Of a stretch of 64,000 nt of DNA, positions 11,764-18,822 are shown piece after piece (the first letter of the stretch is position 1; every line of letters begins with the position of its first letter). Origin of the DNA: Serpentinimonas raichei. Lineage in GTDB: Bacteria; Pseudomonadota; Gammaproteobacteria; Burkholderiales; Burkholderiaceae_C. A program made the translations under genes and the position numbers. A model generated the notes under the pieces. It was not told the origin of the DNA, made no database searches, and saw only the letters and a program-made list of their open reading frames with translations. The stretch lies in the NCBI RefSeq assembly GCF_000828895.1, contig NZ_AP014568.1, positions 719,699-783,698 of the forward strand, given 5' to 3'.

Positions 11764-11812
11764 ATTTTTGTAGCTGCGGGCGCTTGACGGATGAGCGTTT
11801 GCGGCTATTTTT
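11764..11812. repeat. Hairpin-forming intergenic repeat of the type common in Comamonadaceae
   Basis: Nearly the whole gap between the GlpD-like and kinase genes is a nested inverted repeat. Outer arms are TAGCTGC (11771-11777) and GCGGCTA (11801-11807). Inner arms are CGCT (11781-11784) and AGCG (11794-11797). The hairpin is followed on the plus strand by seven T. I recall similar hairpin elements recurring between genes in Comamonadaceae. It looks like a dispersed repeat rather than a terminator of the flanking minus-strand genes, because the T run is on the plus strand. A partial match (TAGCTGCGGGC) recurs at 15041-15051. Confidence 0.55.
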
Positions 11813-13402
11813 TTATTCAAATTCTGGCAGCATGGTGCCCGGCAGCTGGTAGTGCGCGGTGATGAGAGCGCGGTAGCGGACGGTTTCCTCTTGCCAGCGC
11901 GCATCGCTCCAAGCCAAGTCCGGTGCGCAGAGCCGCCGGATGCGTGGCAGCAGCGCCAGCGCGCCGTGGGGCAGCAAAATGCCCAGCCGCGTTCGGCGCA
12001 GCAGCAGGTCGTCCAAGTGCTCCACGGCCTCGTAGCGGGCGGCCACGGCCAGCTCCAGCCACAAGGTGGAGGTGCCGGGGATGCCATGCAGGTTTTCTTG
12101 GTGAGCATCGGCGCACAGGGACGCGGCCAAGCTGCCGTAGCGCCCCTGCAGGCGCTGGCGCACACTTGCACACCAACGCGGGTTCAATGGGCTGGCTGGG
12201 GTGAACACGGGCGCATCGGTGCGCGTGAACGGTTTTCCCACGTGCGGCGCGGCCAAGGCCAGTGCATCCTGCGCCATGAGGCGGAAGGTGGTGAGCTTGC
12301 CGCCGGTCAGCGTGACAAGGCCAGACTCGTCGCGCACCACATGGTCGCGCGAGGCTTTGGAGGCATCTTTTTGACCGCCGTCGATGACTGGGCGCACGCC
12401 GGCGTAGCAGGCGCTGACGTCCGCCGGGGTAAGGCGGGCACCCGGAAACTGGTCGTTCACGGCCTCGATCAGATAGATCACCTCTGCCGGTGTGATGCTG
12501 GCCTCGGTGTCGAGTGACTCATCGTGGTCCAGGTCGGTGGTGCCGATCAGCGTGGCACCCTCCCAGCAGTAGAGGAAAACCGGGCGGCCATCGCGTGGGT
12601 GCATGAGGCTGATGCTCTGCGCCACCGGCAGGCGCCAGAACGGCACGAGGAGGTGGCTGCCGCGCAGCGGGCGCAGGATGGGCCTGCTGCCCAACCCGGC
12701 GCGTAGCCGGTCGGCCCAGGCGCCGGTGGCGTTGACCACAGAGCGGGCCCGCACCACATGGCTGCGCCCGCCCAGCGCATCCTGCAGGTCGAGGCCGGTG
12801 ATGCGGCCGCCCTCCAGCCGCAAGGCGCGTGCGGCCAGGTAGTTGAGGGTGGTGGCACCCAGCAGCCGCGCCTCTTGCAGCACCCGCAGTACCAGCCGGG
12901 CGTCGTCGGTTTTGGCGTCTTGAAACACCAGCGCTCCGCGCAGTCCAGGAGGCGCCAAGCCGGGCGCCAACGCCTGTGTGGTGGCGAGGTCGGCATGAAA
13001 ATGGCTGCGCTGTCCGGCCATGAGGTCGTACACCGACAGCCCGGTCTGCATCAGCCAGCGCCCAGGCTTGCGGTCGGGGCAATCGGCAAATAAAAAGCTT
13101 TGCAGCTCCACCAAGCCCGGGGCTTCCTGTAGCAGGCGCTCGCGTTCGCGCACTGAATGCAGCGTGGTTTTGAGGTCACCTTCTTTCAGGTAGCGCAGTC
13201 CACCATGCACCAATTTGGACGAACGGCTGGACGCGCCCCAAGCGAAGTCGCGCTGCTCCACCAGCAGCACGCTCCAGCCCCTTCGTGCCGCCTGCTGCGC
13301 CACGCCCGCGCCGGTGATGCCGCCGCCAATGACGACGATATCCCACTCTTGGGCTTCGATCTGCGCCAATGCCTCGGCGCGCGGGAGCATCAGTCCGCCC
13401 AT
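11813..13402 (-). CDS. GlpD-like FAD-dependent glycerol-3-phosphate dehydrogenase/oxidase
   Basis: Membrane-associated flavoprotein that would oxidise glycerol-3-phosphate, or a related polyol phosphate, to the ketone and pass electrons to quinone. The Rossmann FAD site is DIVVIGGGITGAG near the N-terminus, followed by DFAWGASSRSSKLVHGGLRYL, the GlpD family signature. GTTDLD and TLTGGKLTTFR are further family blocks; a C-terminal capping domain brings it to about 529 residues. The start is ambiguous: ATG 13402 has AGGA nine bases upstream, while ATG 13390 forms a TGATG junction with the upstream oxidase gene. Either way it overlaps that gene, so coupled translation is likely. Confidence 0.87.
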   Translation of the reverse strand: MGGLMLPRAEALAQIEAQEWDIVVIGGGITGAGVAQQAARRGWSVLLVEQRDFAWGASSRSSKLVHGGLRYLKEGDLKTTLHSVRERERLLQEAPGLVELQSFLFADCPDRKPGRWLMQTGLSVYDLMAGQRSHFHADLATTQALAPGLAPPGLRGALVFQDAKTDDARLVLRVLQEARLLGATTLNYLAARALRLEGGRITGLDLQDALGGRSHVVRARSVVNATGAWADRLRAGLGSRPILRPLRGSHLLVPFWRLPVAQSISLMHPRDGRPVFLYCWEGATLIGTTDLDHDESLDTEASITPAEVIYLIEAVNDQFPGARLTPADVSACYAGVRPVIDGGQKDASKASRDHVVRDESGLVTLTGGKLTTFRLMAQDALALAAPHVGKPFTRTDAPVFTPASPLNPRWCASVRQRLQGRYGSLAASLCADAHQENLHGIPGTSTLWLELAVAARYEAVEHLDDLLLRRTRLGILLPHGALALLPRIRRLCAPDLAWSDARWQEETVRYRALITAHYQLPGTMLPEFE

Positions 13403-15006
13403 GGCCCACCGTCCTGCAGCAGCTTGCCGGGGTTCATGATCCCGTGCGGGTCGAAATGGCGGCACAGCCCGGCCAGTGTCGCCATGCCCAGCGGGCCTTT
13501 CTCGTCGACCAGGTGTGTGGCGTGGTCGCGCCCCACGCCGTGCTGGTGGCTCACGGTGCCGCCGTGCGCGGCAATCTGCTCGGCGACGGCGCGTTTGAGC
13601 GTCTGCCAGCGCTCGAAATTGGGCGCGAAGCCGCCGGGTGCGGTGGGCCAGACGTACTGCGAATAGATGCTGCTGCCCTGCGGGTATACGTGCGAAAGGT
13701 GGGTAAAGGCATGCACCGGCGTCCCAAAGCGAGCGAACGCCTCGCGCCCTGCCTGCTCCATGGCGTGCATCAAGGACTTCACTTGGGGCCAATCCACCGC
13801 CGTCTCGATGGTGTCGACGCTGTAGCCTTGGTCCCACAGCGTGTTGCGCAGGTAGGGTCCCTTGAACCGATTGACCGCCCACTTGCTCCCCATGGCTGGG
13901 CCGATGTAGACCGCGCCGTGGCGGCGCAGCTCTCGCCGGGCCTCGCCCAGTGCATGGCGCGCGGTGGCCGAGTCGGCGGTCACGCCCAGCATCAACAGGC
14001 ATTTGTTTGCACCGCAGCCGCGCCAAGCCAAGTAGCGCTGCAGCAGCCCGATCAGGCGCTCGTGGCCAGCCAGCGTGAGGTTGGTTTCGGTCTCGATGCG
14101 GTTGGACAATCGCAGCATCGACAGTGGCAGCCGCCGCTGCGCCAGTGCGCGCACGGCGGCCTCGGCGCTGTCCCAGTCTGGTAGGAAAAGGGCGTGGAAA
14201 CTTTCGTGCTCGGGCAGGGGCGAGATGCGCACCGTGACCTCGGTCAGGATACCGAAGCGCCCCTCGGAACCCAACACGATTTCGCGCAGATCTGGGCCGG
14301 CGCTGGCAGCGGGCAGGGTGGGAAGCACCAGCGGGCCCACGGGCGTCTCCATGCGTCCGCCCGCGAAGAGCTGCTCGATGCGCCCATAGCGCAGCGACTG
14401 CTGGCCGCTGGAGCGCGTGACCACCCAGCCGCCCACAGTGGAATATTCAAACGACTGCGGAAAATGACCCAACGTGTAGCCTTGGGCGCGCAGTTGGGCT
14501 TCTACTTGCTGCCCTGGAGTGCCTGCGCCGAAAGTGGCGAGCAGGCTGGTCTTGTCCAGGTGCAACAGGCGGTTCATGCGTGTCAGGTTGACCGAGAGGA
14601 TGGGCCGCTCGCTCAGGGGACAGTCGAGGTGTCCCGACACGCTGGTGCCGCCGGCGAACGGGATCACAATCCAGCGCTGTGAGTGCGCCAAGTCCAGGAG
14701 CGTGCGCACCTGCTCGCCCGATTCCGGGAACGCCACACCATCGGGCACCGGGGGAAGCTGGCCGAAGCGCTTGCGGATCCAGTCGGCGTAGCTCTCGCCC
14801 AGCCCCACGGCTAGGCGCGAAGAGGCATCGTGCTGGATCAGCGGGTGCTCCAGCAGGCGCGAAGCCGGAATGCGCGGCAGCAGGTCTTCGCGCTTGGCGT
14901 CCTGCCCTGGTTGGCCTGGTCCGAGGCGCTGGGCCAGCATGGCACGTGCACCTTCGCCCAGGTTCATCGAGGTGGATTCGTCGCCCCAGCCGTTCCATCG
15001 CCGCAT
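13390..15006 (-). CDS. FAD-linked oxidase of the alkyldihydroxyacetonephosphate synthase (AGPS) type
   Basis: The 538-residue protein resembles AGPS, the enzyme that swaps the acyl chain of acyl-DHAP for a fatty alcohol in ether-lipid synthesis. Visible: the N-terminal block RRWNGWGDES, the PCMH FAD-binding motif IPFAGGTSVSGH, the FAD-contact region GSEGRFGILTEV, and the C-terminal loop GGTVSHQHGVGRDH. The loop corresponds to the His-rich active-site loop of AGPS, with His-Gln-His instead of His-His-His. ATG 15006 is preceded by CAGGAG at a good distance; upstream in-frame starts lie inside the divergent araC gene. It is the first gene of the minus-strand set. True substrate unknown. Confidence 0.82.
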   Translation of the reverse strand: MRRWNGWGDESTSMNLGEGARAMLAQRLGPGQPGQDAKREDLLPRIPASRLLEHPLIQHDASSRLAVGLGESYADWIRKRFGQLPPVPDGVAFPESGEQVRTLLDLAHSQRWIVIPFAGGTSVSGHLDCPLSERPILSVNLTRMNRLLHLDKTSLLATFGAGTPGQQVEAQLRAQGYTLGHFPQSFEYSTVGGWVVTRSSGQQSLRYGRIEQLFAGGRMETPVGPLVLPTLPAASAGPDLREIVLGSEGRFGILTEVTVRISPLPEHESFHALFLPDWDSAEAAVRALAQRRLPLSMLRLSNRIETETNLTLAGHERLIGLLQRYLAWRGCGANKCLLMLGVTADSATARHALGEARRELRRHGAVYIGPAMGSKWAVNRFKGPYLRNTLWDQGYSVDTIETAVDWPQVKSLMHAMEQAGREAFARFGTPVHAFTHLSHVYPQGSSIYSQYVWPTAPGGFAPNFERWQTLKRAVAEQIAAHGGTVSHQHGVGRDHATHLVDEKGPLGMATLAGLCRHFDPHGIMNPGKLLQDGGPWAD

Positions 15007-15071
15007 GACTGGATACTCCTGAATGGTTTTCAGGCTACTATAGCTGCGGGCTTCCGATTTGCCATTCCGAA
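15007..15071. promoter_or_regulatory. Divergent promoter region between AGPS-like operon and araC-type gene
   Basis: This 65-bp gap must carry both start regions. For the minus-strand operon a -10-like TATAGT (complement of 15036-15041) lies 17 bp from a weak -35-like ATGGCA (complement of 15059-15064). A perfect inverted repeat CCTGAA-N5-TTCAGG spans 15018-15034, overlapping the expected transcription start. It is a reasonable operator candidate for the adjacent AraC-type protein or another repressor. Assignments are by eye and weak. Confidence 0.4.
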
Positions 15072-16154
15072 ATGCCGCCAACTGATTGTTCCAACACGCC
15101 AAACACGCCACCGCCCCGTGTCGTGGCGCCCTACGCGCGCACACTGTGGGATACGGCGTGCGCCGAAGGCATGACACAGGCTGCGCTGGAGCAGGCACTG
15201 GGCCAAGAAGCTCCGGGTGAGGCGGACGTGCCTGTGTCCGCCTATTTGTCGCTGCTGCAGCAGGCTCTGGCCCACGCGGGGCCGGGCTTCGCCTGGCGCC
15301 TTGGGCAGAGTGTCAAGCCCACTACCTACGGCGTCAACGGCATCCTGCTGCTAGCCTGCCACACGTTGGGCGAGGCGCTGGACCAGGTGCTGCGTTTCGA
15401 GTCGCTGGTGCATGACTTGGGGCGATCCACCCTCACGTGGCAGGGCGACACGGTGGAATATGTCTGGTGCAACGGCTGGGGTAGCCATCCGGCGGCGGAT
15501 GCGCTGGTCGAGTCGGTGTTTTCCGGCATCCATGCCTGCGCTCAGTGGCTCGTTGGGAAGCCGATTGCGGGTGTTGCGTTGGAGTTTTCGCACCGTCAAG
15601 ACGATGCCACGGCGCAGGCTATCTCTCAGGCCAGCGGGGCGCGCGTTCGTTGGGGCGGTGCGTTGCATCGAGCCAACTTCCCTGCGGCACTGCTGAGCCT
15701 GCAGATTCCTCAGGCCAATAAAACGCTGCTGCCGCTCCTGCAACGGCATGCCGACGAGCTGTTGCAGGCACGCCACCCACGCGAGGGCGGTATCGTGGCG
15801 CAGGTGCGCCAAAGCATCTCTGGTCGGCTGGGGCGAGGCGCTGTGAAGCTGGCCGATGTGGCGGATGACTTGCACCTATCCACGCGCACCCTGCAGCGCC
15901 GCTTGGCCGAGACCGGCATGACCTACCAGGCACTGATCGATGCCACGAGGCACGAGCTGGCCTGTCACTACCTAGCCACTTCGGCCATGCCGATTGCCGA
16001 GGTGGGCTACCTGCTGGGGTACCACGAGTCAGCGGCCTTCCACCATGCCTTCAAGCAGTGGCAGGGGCAGGGGCCGGGCCAATACCGGGCCGGATGCGCC
16101 GAGCTTCGGACGGCACATTACCCTGCACGTCCCAATGGCTGGTCTGCATCTTGA
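15072..16154 (+). CDS. AraC-family transcriptional regulator with N-terminal Arabinose_bd-type (OruR-like) domain
   Basis: A 360-residue regulator. Residues about 20-210 form the long sensor domain found in OruR/ArgR-like AraC proteins (SVKPTTYGVNGILLLACHTLGEALDQ is near its start). The last 100 residues carry the double helix-turn-helix: KLADVADDLHLSTRTLQRRL and PIAEVGYLLGYHESAAFHHAF, ending FKQWQGQGPGQYR. It is divergent from the AGPS-like/GlpD-like/kinase genes, 65 bp away, the usual position of a local activator. The inducer is unknown; a metabolite of that pathway is the obvious guess. Confidence 0.88.
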   Translation: MPPTDCSNTPNTPPPRVVAPYARTLWDTACAEGMTQAALEQALGQEAPGEADVPVSAYLSLLQQALAHAGPGFAWRLGQSVKPTTYGVNGILLLACHTLGEALDQVLRFESLVHDLGRSTLTWQGDTVEYVWCNGWGSHPAADALVESVFSGIHACAQWLVGKPIAGVALEFSHRQDDATAQAISQASGARVRWGGALHRANFPAALLSLQIPQANKTLLPLLQRHADELLQARHPREGGIVAQVRQSISGRLGRGAVKLADVADDLHLSTRTLQRRLAETGMTYQALIDATRHELACHYLATSAMPIAEVGYLLGYHESAAFHHAFKQWQGQGPGQYRAGCAELRTAHYPARPNGWSAS

Positions 16155-16286
16155 CCCGACCCGGCGGTACCAACATCTGCTCGGTGTGGGGGTAATCGGT
16201 GCAAGGTGCAAATTTCAGGGGTGCGTCATAGAATCAAGGGTTACCCCACATGGCAGCCGTCAATCCCCCAAGGCACCACCCCCCCC

Positions 16287-18743
16287 ATGACCGCCTACGT
16301 TGACGTCTCCTTTTTCCCGCGCCCGGCCAAGCCGCTGCCCAGTTTCAAACCCTACTGGGCCAAGCGCTTGGGCGTTGCGCCCTTTTTGCCCACCAGCCGC
16401 GCCGAGATGGAGCGCCTGGGCTGGGACAGTTGCGACGTGGTGCTGGTCACCGGCGACGCCTATGTCGATCACCCCAGCTTTGGCATGGCGGTGATCGGGC
16501 GCGTGCTGGAGGCGCAGGGCTTTCGCGTGGGCATCATCGCCCAGCCCGATTGGCACAGCGCCGAGCCCTTCAAGCTGCTGGGGCGGCCCAATCTGTTCTG
16601 GGGCGTGACCTCGGGCAATATGGATTCGATGATCAACCGCTACACGGCCGATCGCAAAATCCGCTCCGACGACGCCTACACCCCTGGCGACGTGGGCGGC
16701 AAGCGCCCGGACCGGGCCGCCATCGTTTACAGCCAGCGCTGCCGCGAAGCCTACAAGGATGTGCCGATCGTGCTCGGCGGCATCGAAGGCTCGCTGCGCC
16801 GCATCGCCCACTACGACTACTGGAGCGACCAGGTGCGGCGCTCGGTCGTGGTCGATGCCAAGTGCGACCTGCTGCTGTATGGCAACGCCGAGCGCGCCAT
16901 CGTCGAGATCGCGCACCGGCTGGCGCGGCGCGAGCCGGTGCAGCAGATCACCGACGTGCGCGGCACCGCCTTCGTGCGCCGCAGCAGCGCGCCGGACTGG
17001 ATCGAGCTCGATTCGACCGAAGTCGATCGCCCCGGCCGCGTGGAAGCGCACTTGAGCCCCTACCTGAGCACCAGCGAGCAGGCGCAGGCGCGCGGGGCGA
17101 GCTGTTCGAAAGAAGAAACATCCGTTCAGGCTGAGCCTGTCGAAGCCCTTGCGAGCCCTTCGATCCTTCGACAAGCTCAGGATAGGCCAAGCTCAGGGCG
17201 AACGGTGCAGGTGCAGGTCGAAGCTCCTGCCCCCGTTCGGGCTGAGCCTGTCGAAGCCCTAGCGAGCCCTTCGATCCTTCGACAAGCTCAGGACGGGCCA
17301 AGCTCAGGGCGAACGGTAAATTGGGAGGTCAAACCCATCACCCTCCACCCCCCGCTGGCCCAGCGCACCAAGGCCGCCGCACCGGCACGCGAGCGCACCG
17401 TGATCCGCCTGCCCAGCTACGAGCAGGTGCGCGCCGACCCGGTGCTGTACGCCCACGCCAGCCGCGTGCTGCACCTGGAAACCAACCCCGGCAACGCGCG
17501 CGCGCTGGTGCAGGCGCACGGCAGCGGCGCCACGGCGCGCGAGGTCTGGATCAACCCGCCGCCCATCCCCTTGAGCAGCGCCGAAATGGACTGGGTGTTC
17601 GACCTGCCCTATGCGCGCAGCCCGCACCCGAGCTACGCCGACGAACACGGCCGCCACGACGGGACTACCAAAATCCCGGCCTGGGAGATGATCCGCTTCA
17701 GCGTCAACATCATGCGCGGCTGCTTTGGCGGTTGCAGCTTTTGCTCCATCACCGAGCACGAAGGCCGCATCATCCAGAGCCGCTCCGAAGACTCGATCGT
17801 GCGCGAAGTCGAGCAAATCCGCGACCAGGTGGCGGGCTTTACCGGCGTCATCAGCGACCTCGGCGGCCCCACCGCCAATATGTACCGTCTCGGCTGCAAG
17901 AGCCCCGAGATCGAGGCCGCCTGCCGCAAACCGAGCTGCGTCTATCCCGGCATCTGCTCCAACCTGCACACCGATCACCGGCCGCTGATCTCGATCTACC
18001 GGCGCACGCGCGCGCTGCCGGGCATCAAAAAGGTGCTGATCGGCTCCGGCCTGCGCTACGACCTGGCGGTGCAAAGCCCGGAGTACGTGCAGGAGCTGGT
18101 GCAGCACCACGTGGGCGGCTACCTCAAGATCGCGCCCGAGCACACCGAGGGCGGGCCGCTGTCGAAAATGATGAAGCCCGGCATCGGCAGCTACGAGCGC
18201 TTCAAAAAGCTGTTCGAGCAGTACAGCGCCGAGGCCGGCAAGAAGCAGTACCTGATCCCGTACTTCATCGCCGCGCATCCCGGCACCAGCGACGCCGACA
18301 TGATGCAGCTCGCGCTCTGGCTCAAGCGCAACGGCTTTCGCGCCGACCAGGTGCAGACCTTCTACCCCAGCCCCATGGCCAGCGCCACCGCCATGTACCA
18401 CAGCGGGCTCAACCCGCTCAAGGGCATCCACCGTGACGCCCGCGCCGAGCGCGTGGATGTCGTCAAGGGCGACCGGCGCCGGCGCCTGCACAAAGCCTTT
18501 TTGCGCTACCACGACCCGGCCAACTGGCCGCTGCTGCGCGAGGCGCTCAAAGCCATGGGCCGCGCCGACCTGATCGGCAACGGGCGCCAGCACCTGATTC
18601 CCAGCTTCCAACCCAGCAGCAGCCCCAGCGGCTACCAGAGCCCACGGCGCAGCAACAGCACGCCGGTGCGCCCCGGCACGCTGCTGACGCAGCACACCGG
18701 GCTGCCGCCACGGGCCGGGGTGGCGGGCAAGAAAAAACGCTGA
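16287..18743 (+). CDS. YgiQ-family radical SAM protein with in-frame repeat insertion
   Basis: An 818-residue YgiQ/UPF0313-type radical SAM protein, larger than E. coli YgiQ (about 740). The N-terminal cobalamin-binding-like region runs from [10 protein letters not shown] through [13 protein letters not shown]. The radical SAM cluster is [17 protein letters not shown] (CX3CX2C), followed by [15 protein letters not shown] and the C-terminal extension [16 protein letters not shown] region. Function in the cell is unknown. ATG 16287 ([12 protein letters not shown]) is preferred over 16206. Between the two domains, residues about 279-344, two copies of an 84-bp palindromic repeat are translated in the same frame ([18 protein letters not shown] in both) without breaking the ORF. 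Confidence 0.88.
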   Translation: MTAYVDVSFFPRPAKPLPSFKPYWAKRLGVAPFLPTSRAEMERLGWDSCDVVLVTGDAYVDHPSFGMAVIGRVLEAQGFRVGIIAQPDWHSAEPFKLLGRPNLFWGVTSGNMDSMINRYTADRKIRSDDAYTPGDVGGKRPDRAAIVYSQRCREAYKDVPIVLGGIEGSLRRIAHYDYWSDQVRRSVVVDAKCDLLLYGNAERAIVEIAHRLARREPVQQITDVRGTAFVRRSSAPDWIELDSTEVDRPGRVEAHLSPYLSTSEQAQARGASCSKEETSVQAEPVEALASPSILRQAQDRPSSGRTVQVQVEAPAPVRAEPVEALASPSILRQAQDGPSSGRTVNWEVKPITLHPPLAQRTKAAAPARERTVIRLPSYEQVRADPVLYAHASRVLHLETNPGNARALVQAHGSGATAREVWINPPPIPLSSAEMDWVFDLPYARSPHPSYADEHGRHDGTTKIPAWEMIRFSVNIMRGCFGGCSFCSITEHEGRIIQSRSEDSIVREVEQIRDQVAGFTGVISDLGGPTANMYRLGCKSPEIEAACRKPSCVYPGICSNLHTDHRPLISIYRRTRALPGIKKVLIGSGLRYDLAVQSPEYVQELVQHHVGGYLKIAPEHTEGGPLSKMMKPGIGSYERFKKLFEQYSAEAGKKQYLIPYFIAAHPGTSDADMMQLALWLKRNGFRADQVQTFYPSPMASATAMYHSGLNPLKGIHRDARAERVDVVKGDRRRRLHKAFLRYHDPANWPLLREALKAMGRADLIGNGRQHLIPSFQPSSSPSGYQSPRRSNSTPVRPGTLLTQHTGLPPRAGVAGKKKR
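17122..17205 (+). repeat. 84-bp palindromic dispersed repeat, copy 1, inside the ygiQ-like gene
   Basis: Begins CCGTTCAGGCTGAGC and ends GCTCAGGGCGAACGG, so the ends are near-complementary. Inside, CTGAGCCTGTCGAAG (17131-17145) pairs with CTTCGACAAGCTCAG (17166-17180) with one mismatch. The core TTCGACA-GCTCAG is a motif I associate with highly abundant dispersed repeats in Comamonadaceae and relatives. The element is read as [20 protein letters not shown] in the host protein. Confidence 0.85.
17233..17316 (+). repeat. 84-bp palindromic dispersed repeat, copy 2, inside the ygiQ-like gene
   Basis: Second copy, offset exactly 111 bp (37 codons) from the first, so both are read in the same frame. 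It differs from copy 1 at only a handful of positions, for example GGACGGGCC against GGATAGGCC. A 27-bp spacer separates the copies. The tandem arrangement suggests duplication or repeated insertion at the same permissive linker. Confidence 0.85.
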
Positions 18744-18822
18744 TCGGGGTGCGACGGGGCGCAACCAGTGTGGGCTGCAGGGCCCGCGCGTGGTAGCGGG
18801 CGGGCGTATCTGGCCCGGCGCA

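Noticed and set aside
11752..11812. Terminator for the glpD-like gene
   Set aside because: The T run follows the hairpin on the plus strand, while both flanking genes are on the minus strand.
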